From the NCBI GenBank assembly GCA_050184295.1, contig JBFXAM010000130.1:1-12961 (forward strand): a DNA stretch of 12,961 bases. Direction: 5' to 3'. This DNA is from JBFXAM01 sp050184295. Its GTDB lineage: Bacteria; Planctomycetota; Phycisphaerae; UBA1845; Fen-1342. The notes under the pieces are model-generated. The model was not told the DNA's origin and did no database searches. It saw nothing but the letters and a program-made list of their open reading frames with translations. Both the position numbers and the translations under genes were made by a program. Within the stretch, counting starts at the first letter, position 1; the number at the start of each line of letters is the position of its first letter. Positions 7,745 to 12,961 of this stretch are shown in pieces.

Positions 7745-7770
7745 TTGACGTTGGGGGGGGGGGGATAAAT
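7745..7770 (+). promoter_or_regulatory. Candidate promoter with a G12 spacer upstream of the cysteine-rich gene
   Basis: TTGACG (7745-7750, 5 of 6 to the -35 consensus) is followed by TT, a run of 12 G, and an AT-rich box ATAAAT (7765-7770) that contains a weak -10 (GATAAA at 7764-7769, 4 of 6). The spacing is only about 13 nt and would be altered by any change in the G-run length. The next gene begins 43 bp further on. Promoter activity is uncertain. Confidence 0.35.
7753..7764. repeat. Homopolymeric G12 tract
   Basis: Twelve consecutive G residues lie in the divergent intergenic region between the esterase and the cysteine-rich gene. Tracts this long are prone to slipped-strand length change during replication and to sequencing error. 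Confidence 0.9.
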
Positions 7771-7813
7771 TGCGAAGCGATCAACGCCCGTACACAATTC
7801 AGGAGATCGCATC

Positions 7814-8191
7814 ATGGCCCATCGCCGTCGCATCGCGTCGCTGATCGCCGCTGTGTGCATCGCACCGTCCGTCGCGCCGGCGGTTTTCCCGTGCTTCAAT
7901 CTGGACTCAAGCCCCTCGCCGTGCGCGGGATGCGCCTTTGCGGTCTGCTCATGTTTCTACGCGGGGCACGAGTGCGTACCCGCGCAAATCAGTTGCTACT
8001 GGCGCTTTGAGCCGATCGATGGGGCAAATAACATCCGACACGCCGACACGACGCCGTGCTACTGGACGCGCGACTGCAAATCGCTCAACGGCGGTCAATG
8101 CCATCCAAGCTTGAATCCCTGTGTGATGACAGGCGACACCACATACGTCGGAAATCTGATCATCTATGAACTCGACCTGCCCTGCTCGTGA
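7814..8191 (+). CDS. Small secreted cysteine-rich protein
   Basis: Predicted 125-residue exported protein of unknown family. Residues 1-23 look like a Sec signal peptide (MAHRRR basic start, hydrophobic 9-22, cleavage near APA). The mature part contains 12 cysteines, at 27, 37, 40, 45, 47, 54, 61, 82, 88, 96, 103 and 124. An even number outside the cytoplasm suggests up to six disulphides. The dense cluster CAGCAFAVCSC (37-47) resembles a knotted or toxin-like fold, and CYW occurs twice (61-63 and 82-84). The start is supported by AGGAGA 7 nt upstream of ATG. It is followed after 94 bp by the two-part exported protein on the same strand and may share its transcript. No enzyme motif is seen. 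It could be a structural surface protein, an adhesin-like peptide or a small effector; none can be preferred. Confidence 0.68.
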   Translation: MAHRRRIASLIAAVCIAPSVAPAVFPCFNLDSSPSPCAGCAFAVCSCFYAGHECVPAQISCYWRFEPIDGANNIRHADTTPCYWTRDCKSLNGGQCHPSLNPCVMTGDTTYVGNLIIYELDLPCS

Positions 8192-8285
8192 GTGTCGACG
8201 CAACATCCCTAAGACACTGGCGCGCCGCCTAGCAACGAGCCGGCACGCGACTCGCGCGTCTGGACGCGTGTCGGAAGGAGTGACC

Positions 8286-9920
8286 ATGACACTGCGGATT
8301 CTTGGGCCTCGGATGTTGCTGGCGCTCGCCCCGGCGCTGCTCGCCTCGGCTGAACCCCCCGCTCTGCCGCAACCCCTGCTCGAAAACCTCAGGGCCGCGC
8401 GACGAAATGCGATTCGCACCGGACTCGTCGAGTTCACCGTTCGCTGGGGCAATGAAAAACCCGACGGCGTCCAGCGGACGCACTATTACCGCTGGCGATG
8501 CGCCGGCGACGAGTTCCTCGTCCAGGGACTCGGCGACGACGAGGGCGTGTTTCAGCGCGGGCCCGACCGCCAGCCCGCGCGCTACGCGCATACGAGCGCG
8601 AACCAGGCGATCCGCATCGGCGACGAGGTCTGGCAGCGCATGGAGCGCGCCCCGCGCGTCGAAGTGTGGGAACCCAAGATGGCGGAGTCGTTTCAGTTGT
8701 ATGACTTGCGCCGCGCCGGCCTGAATCCCATTTCCTTTGACCAGACCATCGACGAGCACGTCGCGGCGACCGGCAGTCCGCCCCTGGACTACCGATCGTA
8801 CCAGGACGGCGACCTGACCGTCGTAAGCGGCTCCATGGCAGACGGCGAGTTTCGCTGGTGGCTCGACCCCCAGCAGGGCTGGAGCGTGGTGAAGATCGGC
8901 GTCTTTCAAGACGGAGCGCAGATTGGCGAACAGCGCTTCACCCTCCGCGAAGTCGATGGCGCCTGGTTTCCGCAGCGGATCGAACATGTTCGCCTGGCCG
9001 CCGGCGAAACCGAGCCGTCGCGCGTCATCGAAGTTCTGTACGCCGAATTCAACCGACCCGAGCACCCGCAAAGACTCACCCTCGCGGATATCGGCGTGGA
9101 GGTCGGTATGCGCGTGCAATACAACAGTCTGCACGGCGCGCCCGTTGCCCGCGGCGGCTATTGGGATGGATCAAAGGTCATCGACCGCGACGAGTTCCTC
9201 GCCCGGCTCGAAGCCGGCGAACTGGTCCGCGGCCCCACGCTCACGCGCGAACTGCACCGCGGCGGCATCTTCGTCGAAAGGGAAATCAAGGCTGGTCGGC
9301 TGCCGCCGGACCCGCTCGTCCCGGTTCCCGGCGCCGCGGCGACGGCGTCCCGCGGCGCAAGTGATCCACCGGCCGGCCCCGCCGCCGCGCGGCCCGCCGG
9401 CTTCGCTCGCGGGGGCGCAGGCACGCGTCCCGTAGCGTCCTCGGCGCTGCAATCGCTCGTCGAATCGGAATGGGAAGCCTACACGCGCCGCGTGATCGCG
9501 CATTACGAGCTCACTCGCGACCAGACCGAGAAGGCGCAGCAGATTCTCAATGAATGCCAGTCGCGCGCCCACGACTACCTGCGCGCCAAGCGGGCCGAGA
9601 TCGACGCCGCCGAACGCCGGGTCCGCGACGACGGCCAGCGCCACGCGCCGCCAGCGCCGACTCGGCGCGACGATCCGCGCGCCGCGCCGGACGCGTCCGC
9701 CACACCAGGCCGCACCGAGGCACCGGCGCTGCTTGACGCACAGCGCGAGCTTGCGCGCCTCCGCGCCCCGATCGAAGCCATCTTCAACAACGAACTGCGC
9801 CCGCGCCTCCACAAGCTGCCGAGCGAGGCGCAGCGCCAAGCGGCCGAGAAACAACGCGGACCGTTCCCCGAATCGGCCGCCGACGACGCACGTCGCGCGA
9901 CGCGTGATGAAAAGCGATAG
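8286..9920 (+). CDS. Exported two-part protein: beta-rich LolA-like region plus a C-terminal LTxxQ module
   Basis: Predicted 544-residue exported protein. Residues 1-22 are a Sec signal peptide (cleavage after ASA, before EPP). Residues about 25-260 are rich in Trp, Tyr and alternating beta pattern; WWLDPQQGWSVVKIGVF (191-207) and DGAWFPQRIEHV (224-235) resemble LolA/LppX-type outer-membrane lipoprotein-carrier folds, which is an inference only. A Pro/Ala/Arg-rich linker spans about 340-390. Residues 394-520 form a helical module homologous to those of the protein at 2369-3583: W396, YELTRDQ (407-413, a true LTxxQ), YLRAK (431-435), P495-x4-F500 and LPSEAQR (511-517). About 30 disordered residues are inserted at 451-480. 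ATG at 8286 was chosen over the longer open frame because AAGGAG lies 5 nt upstream and it exposes the signal peptide. It converges on the hydrolase gene, 42 bp apart. Confidence 0.75.
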   Translation: MTLRILGPRMLLALAPALLASAEPPALPQPLLENLRAARRNAIRTGLVEFTVRWGNEKPDGVQRTHYYRWRCAGDEFLVQGLGDDEGVFQRGPDRQPARYAHTSANQAIRIGDEVWQRMERAPRVEVWEPKMAESFQLYDLRRAGLNPISFDQTIDEHVAATGSPPLDYRSYQDGDLTVVSGSMADGEFRWWLDPQQGWSVVKIGVFQDGAQIGEQRFTLREVDGAWFPQRIEHVRLAAGETEPSRVIEVLYAEFNRPEHPQRLTLADIGVEVGMRVQYNSLHGAPVARGGYWDGSKVIDRDEFLARLEAGELVRGPTLTRELHRGGIFVEREIKAGRLPPDPLVPVPGAAATASRGASDPPAGPAAARPAGFARGGAGTRPVASSALQSLVESEWEAYTRRVIAHYELTRDQTEKAQQILNECQSRAHDYLRAKRAEIDAAERRVRDDGQRHAPPAPTRRDDPRAAPDASATPGRTEAPALLDAQRELARLRAPIEAIFNNELRPRLHKLPSEAQRQAAEKQRGPFPESAADDARRATRDEKR

Positions 9921-9962
9921 GCGCGCGTCGCGACAGTCTCGATCCCGTGAAGGGCCGCCGCC

Positions 9963-11108
9963 TCATCGCCCCGCCGGTGCAACGACAAACACATCGTCCC
10001 GCGCCATGAGGCCGCGCTCGATCGGCGGCGCGCCGCCCAGCACGCCGCCGAGGTCCTGCAAGATCGTCGGGCTGCTGCCGTAGTAGACGTGCCCGACAAC
10101 GCCCTTGTCGACGGCGGTCGCGTCGATGACGTCGAAGCGCTCGCGCCAGGGGGCGCCGTTCGCGGGGATGCCCAGCTCGCCGAGCCGCGAGTACCGATGC
10201 AATCGCCGCGAGCCGCCGAGCGCCCAGTCCGCGCCGGAGACATAGAGCGTGACGCGATCCGCCGCCGCCGCCAGCGCCGGGGCATAGTCGCGCTCGAAAA
10301 TCTGTGCGTCCATGTCCCCCGCCGCGATCACGATCTGCGCAAAGCGGTTCTCCGCGGTCGGCGGCTCGTCGCGCACCAGCTCACGCACGGCGCCGCTGAC
10401 GACGCGCGTCCCCATGCTGTGCGCCAGCAAGTGAATCCGTTGCGCCCCGGACCGCTTCCGCACGTCCTGGAGAAACCGCTCGAGGTTGACGCTGCTCCAC
10501 TCCGCGTTCACGCCGTCGACCAGGTAGCCGAGCAGAAACCCCTGCGCCGGCCAGCTATACAACATTGCGACGCCTTCAAACTCCACGTCGTGCGCAATCT
10601 GCGCCGCCCGTCGTGCCGCTTCGGCAAACGTCACGTTATATCCATGCACGAACACCATCAGCGCGCGGCTTTCCGAACGCTCCACGGCCGGCCGCAGCCG
10701 CTCGAAAAAGCCGTCGGCGGGCTCCGGCGGCGAGACGTTCAGCAGCAGCACGTGCCGTTCCGGGCGCGGCGGCACGAGCAAGCCCGGCTCTTCGAGCGCG
10801 CCGCGCCCGTGCGTGGCGGGAATGCTCACGTCGCAGGTGCCGAGGTTCACGGCGGCGGCGCGGTCCGTACCATAGAAATCGAGCGGCGACTGCGACCACG
10901 TCCGCGCTCGATCGGTCGCGTAGAACAGCTTGATCAGCGCGTAGTCGCGCCGCACCTCGCCGAGCGCGGGCGAGCGGACCCGCGGCGGAAACGGATCGAA
11001 CGGGTATGGGGAGCCGCAGCCCGCGAGCACGAGCAGGCACGCCGCCGCGACGGCCACGGCTCGGGCGCAGTCGAAACACCGAAGCGTCCATCGGCGATGA
11101 AGCGGCAT
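9963..11108 (-). CDS. Lipoprotein alpha/beta hydrolase (DUF900/COG4782-like)
   Basis: Predicted 381-residue membrane-anchored serine hydrolase. The N-terminus is basic and hydrophobic and ends in the lipobox LAGC (residues 28-31), so Cys31 is probably lipidated. FYATDRAR (63-70) opens the family-typical N-terminal segment. MVFVHGYNVTF (151-161) provides the oxyanion strand, LLAHSMGTRVV (228-238) the nucleophile elbow with Ser231, and VVGHVYY (338-344) the probable catalytic His340. The acid is probably Asp265 or Asp267 in AAGDMDAQIF. Known members of this family have no settled substrate. ATG at 11108 was chosen; GTG at 11111, immediately before it, is an equally possible start, with AGAGAG upstream serving either. 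The gene lies about 28 bp downstream of nadD on the same strand and is probably the last gene of a three-gene unit. Confidence 0.82.
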   Translation of the reverse strand: MPLHRRWTLRCFDCARAVAVAAACLLVLAGCGSPYPFDPFPPRVRSPALGEVRRDYALIKLFYATDRARTWSQSPLDFYGTDRAAAVNLGTCDVSIPATHGRGALEEPGLLVPPRPERHVLLLNVSPPEPADGFFERLRPAVERSESRALMVFVHGYNVTFAEAARRAAQIAHDVEFEGVAMLYSWPAQGFLLGYLVDGVNAEWSSVNLERFLQDVRKRSGAQRIHLLAHSMGTRVVSGAVRELVRDEPPTAENRFAQIVIAAGDMDAQIFERDYAPALAAAADRVTLYVSGADWALGGSRRLHRYSRLGELGIPANGAPWRERFDVIDATAVDKGVVGHVYYGSSPTILQDLGGVLGGAPPIERGLMARDDVFVVAPAGR

Positions 11109-11136
11109 CACGACGACTCTCTGCGCGGCGTCGGCG

Positions 11137-11748
11137 TCAGCGATACAACCCGTGCTCGTGGATCAGCGCCTCGACCGCCGCCGGCACAAGGTAGCGGATG
11201 CTCCACCCTTTCCGCACACGCGCGCGAATCTCCGTCGCGCTGATCTCGATAGTCGGTGTGTCGAGTATGTGCGCGCGGATGGTCGCGAGCTGCTCCGGGC
11301 CGAGCGGCGGCGACAGGCGCGCGAGGTCCGGCGCAGCGGTCCCCGCCCGCCGCACGGTCACGATTACGCACTGTGATGCGAGGTCGCGGGCGCGATGCCA
11401 CGACCCGAGATCGGCGAGCGCGTCCAGTCCCATCAGAAAGTAGAGCGGTTCCGGCGTGCCGAGTTGATCGCGGTAACGTCGCACGCTGTGCAGCGTGTAG
11501 CTCGGGCCGTCCTGGCGCGTCTCCCAGTCGTCGAGTTCGAAGAGGTCATCGCCCGCGACCGCGCGCCGGCACAACTCGACGCGCACCGCCGCCGGGCTCA
11601 GTTCGCCGCCGCGCTTGTGCGGCGGCTGTCCGCTGGGCAGCAGCACGACGCGCGTGACACCGAGCTGCTCCGCCGCGGCGCGACACGCAATCAGGTGGCC
11701 ATGGTGGATGGGATCGAACGAACCGCCGAACAGCAGCACGCCGGGCAC
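11137..11748 (-). CDS. nadD: Nicotinate-nucleotide adenylyltransferase
   Basis: Cytoplasmic enzyme of NAD synthesis that joins nicotinate mononucleotide and ATP to give deamido-NAD and pyrophosphate. The 203-residue length is normal for the family. Landmarks are GGSFDPIHHGHL (8-19), the nucleotidyltransferase HxGH-type motif; LLPSGQPPHK (36-45); the SYTLHSVRRYR region (83-93); GLDALADLGSWHR (107-119); and ISATEIRAR (169-177), the ISSTxIR-type ATP-binding motif. GTG at 11748 was chosen because GGAGG lies 6 nt upstream and the product begins immediately with the Rossmann strand, as usual. It follows the HEAT/TPR gene by 13 bp, so its ribosome binding site sits against that gene's stop, suggesting coupled translation. 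The usual neighbours rsfS, obgE or proA are not present. Confidence 0.95.
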   Translation of the reverse strand: MPGVLLFGGSFDPIHHGHLIACRAAAEQLGVTRVVLLPSGQPPHKRGGELSPAAVRVELCRRAVAGDDLFELDDWETRQDGPSYTLHSVRRYRDQLGTPEPLYFLMGLDALADLGSWHRARDLASQCVIVTVRRAGTAAPDLARLSPPLGPEQLATIRAHILDTPTIEISATEIRARVRKGWSIRYLVPAAVEALIHEHGLYR

Positions 11749-11761
11749 CGCCGCCCTCCGC

Positions 11762-12451
11762 TCAATGCGGCGGCAGCGCCGCCGGGTCTTGCGCCAGAGC
11801 GGCTTCGATCAGCCGCACGGCTTCTTCCACGCCCTCGAGGCGCGGATGAATGTGCAAGGCCTGGCGATAATACCGCAGGGCGGCGGCCACGTCGCCGCGC
11901 TCGGTCGCAAGATGTCCGAGTCCCGCAAGCGCGGAAAAGTGCAGGGGGTTCAGCCGCAGCGCGGCTTCGTACGCGCGCGCGGCGTCGTCGGGTTGATCGA
12001 GCAGGGCTGCGACGAGGCCGCGTTGATGGTGGGCTTCGGCCAGTTCGGGCTCACGCGCGACGAGCGCCGCGAGCCGGCGGGCGGCGGACGGGTATTGCTC
12101 AGCGCGAATCTCGCGGACCGCCGCGCGGAGTTCGGCGTTTCCCGTGTCCGTTCCCGCGCGCAGCCAGATCGACCAGAGCGCGTCTTCGGCCAGGCGCACG
12201 ACGCGGGCGTCCGGGTGCCGGAGCAGCGCCGCCAGGCTGCGCGTGTGCTGTGCCGATCCGCATTGACCGAGCGCGAGGATCGCCACGCGCTGGTTATCCG
12301 GGGCCTCGCTCGAAAGCAGGAGCGCGATCTGGTCGGCCGAGAATCGCTCACGCAGGCGGCGTGCGACGGCGGCATGCGGTTCGTGCCCGGCCGGTGCGGC
12401 CGGGGTGCCGGTCGTCTGCTCGTCGGCAGCCTGTGCGGATCCTGGTTGCAC
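11762..12451 (-). CDS. HEAT-like and TPR repeat protein
   Basis: Predicted 229-residue protein built of helical repeats, so probably a protein-binding scaffold. The first 25 residues are Ala/Pro/Gln-rich and not a clear signal peptide, so the location is uncertain. Residues about 38-98 look like HEAT-type helical pairs (RVAILALGQCGSAQHT, then LAALLRHPDARVVRLAEDALW). Residues about 104-204 contain three TPR-like units; the clearest are HHQRGLVAALLDQPDDAARAYEAALRLNP (about 141-169) and ALAGLGHLATERGDVAAALRYYRQALHIHP (174-203), with the typical G/A/Y/P spacing. The start is GTG at 12451 with GAGAGG 7 nt upstream. It is the first gene of the unit with nadD and the lipoprotein hydrolase, behind a candidate promoter 136 bp upstream. 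Its partner is unknown. Confidence 0.78.
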   Translation of the reverse strand: MQPGSAQAADEQTTGTPAAPAGHEPHAAVARRLRERFSADQIALLLSSEAPDNQRVAILALGQCGSAQHTRSLAALLRHPDARVVRLAEDALWSIWLRAGTDTGNAELRAAVREIRAEQYPSAARRLAALVAREPELAEAHHQRGLVAALLDQPDDAARAYEAALRLNPLHFSALAGLGHLATERGDVAAALRYYRQALHIHPRLEGVEEAVRLIEAALAQDPAALPPH

Positions 12452-12753
12452 CGATCATCCTCTCGCACGAGCGGCGGCCCGGCCGACGCTTCAGCACGCA
12501 GTCGTCAATGGTCCGCAAGCGGCGGACGGAAACGCCGAGAGATGCATTCACGGGGCCGACCGGCGGAAACCCGTCTACCGTGTGAAATCCTACCGACTCG
12601 CGCCGCGGCGAGTCAAAAGAATTCCGTTACCGGGCCGCCGGCGCAGGACCGAAAATCCGGCCGCCGCGCACCCGCCCGGTGCTGTCTGCGTCTCCCGCGA
12701 ATCAGTCTATGACCGCGCGCTGCCCGGTTTTCCACCCGGGCCCGATTTCGAGC
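12452..12753. other. Non-coding region between the sigma factor terminator and the HEAT/TPR unit
   Basis: About 300 bp with no supported gene. It holds the candidate minus-strand promoter and inverted repeat at 12587-12616, then a predicted leader of about 128 nt leading to the GTG start at 12451. Confidence 0.55.
12587..12616 (-). promoter_or_regulatory. Candidate promoter with an embedded inverted repeat for the HEAT/TPR-nadD-hydrolase unit
   Basis: Read on the minus strand, TTGACT (12616-12611, 5 of 6 to -35) and TAGGAT (12592-12587, 4 of 6 to -10) are 18 nt apart. GACTCGC and GCGAGTC (12595-12601 and 12608-12614) form a perfect 7-bp inverted repeat separated by 6 bp. It fills the spacer and overlaps the -35, the expected place for a repressor-type operator. 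Both promoter and operator are predictions. Confidence 0.45.
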
Positions 12754-12790
12754 AAAAAAAGACACGCACCGGAGGAGGTCGGTGCGTGTC
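12754..12790 (-). terminator. Intrinsic terminator of the sigma factor gene
   Basis: GACACGCACC (12761-12770) and GGTGCGTGTC (12781-12790) form a perfect 10-bp stem with a 10-nt loop. On the minus strand the stem is followed by seven T residues (A-run at 12754-12760). This is a textbook rho-independent terminator, placed 59 bp after the sigma factor stop. Confidence 0.92.
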
Positions 12791-12849
12791 CCATCGGTAC
12801 AACTCTCGTCCGGTTGGAGAAGACCAGACGCAAGTCACTATGCAGGAAT

Positions 12850-12961
12850 CTATCGGGTCGCCAGGATCCCCTGCTCGAGAATGTGCCGCAGCTTGCCCAG
12901 CGCCTTGTTCTGAATCTGTCGCACCCGCTCCTTCGTCACGCCGATCATTTCGCCGAGATCG
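12850..12961 (-). CDS. RNA polymerase sigma-70 family factor, C-terminal 36 residues (partial)
   Basis: Only the end of the gene is in the window. It reads DLGEMIGVTKERVRQIQNKA and continues LGKLRHILEQGILATR to the stop. This is region 4.2 of a sigma-70 factor: the second half of the helix-turn-helix that reads the -35 element, with the highly conserved V-T-K/R-E-R-V/I-R-Q-I recognition helix and KAL-x-KLR tail. It is of the group 1 or 2 (RpoD/RpoS-like) type rather than the ECF type. Which paralogue it is cannot be told from 36 residues. A strong terminator follows. Confidence 0.93.
   Translation of the reverse strand, partial: DLGEMIGVTKERVRQIQNKALGKLRHILEQGILATR

Noticed and set aside
10089..11243. 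Plus-strand open frame of 384 codons
   Set aside because: It is antisense to the lipoprotein hydrolase, which has a lipobox and a nucleophile elbow.
11395..12585. Plus-strand open frame of 396 codons
   Set aside because: It is antisense to nadD and the HEAT/TPR gene and extends through the predicted promoter.

Overview
The window is chromosomal DNA from a bacterium with very high G+C content. Its genes lie on both strands in short clusters rather than long operons. Planctomycetota is the best guess. It rests on the isolated rpsL-rpsG pair, an S12 with a small C-terminal insertion, and several secreted proteins of unknown family. This is an inference from gene style, not a phylogenetic result.

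Layout. Positions 2-642 (+): the tail of an unidentified gene, coupled through a GTGA stop/start overlap to an ASCH-domain protein. Positions 616-1731 (+): a sigma-70-type promoter that overlaps the ASCH stop codon, then rpsL, rpsG and a terminator hairpin. Positions 1659-2368: a 710-bp non-coding stretch with several inverted repeats, including a 55-nt near-continuous hairpin at 1943-1997. Positions 2369-3583 (+): a secreted helical protein with two tandem Spy/CpxP-like (LTxxQ-type) modules. Positions 3584-4112: non-coding, with a terminator-like hairpin at 3886-3919. Positions 4113-5984 (+): a cation/proton antiporter with an RCK (TrkA-N) domain, whose 3' end overlaps by 107 bp the convergent gene for a DnaJ-type zinc-finger protein (5878-6744, -). 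Upstream of that, on the same strand, is a secreted serine esterase (6774-7601, -). A divergent region with a 12-G tract leads to a small 12-cysteine secreted protein (7814-8191, +). Next is a secreted two-part protein (8286-9920, +) whose C-terminus is a third copy of the module seen at 2369-3583. Positions 9963-12451 (-): a compact three-gene unit of HEAT/TPR protein, nadD and a lipoprotein alpha/beta hydrolase, behind a candidate promoter at 12587-12616 that carries an inverted repeat. The window closes with an intrinsic terminator and the last 36 codons of a sigma-70 family factor (-).

How the genes fit together. rpsL and rpsG are core translation genes and nadD is core NAD synthesis. Most of the rest is envelope biology: antiporter, exported esterase, lipoprotein hydrolase, cysteine-rich exported protein and the two LTxxQ-module proteins. 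The most interesting signal is the shared module. It appears three times in two exported proteins, with the same spaced landmarks: Y-[DE]-[LF]-x-x-[DE]-Q, then [WY]-L-x6-I, then P-[IL]-x3-F, then a second [LF]-x4-Q. This suggests an extracytoplasmic, possibly chaperone- or stress-related, protein family that may not have been described in this form.
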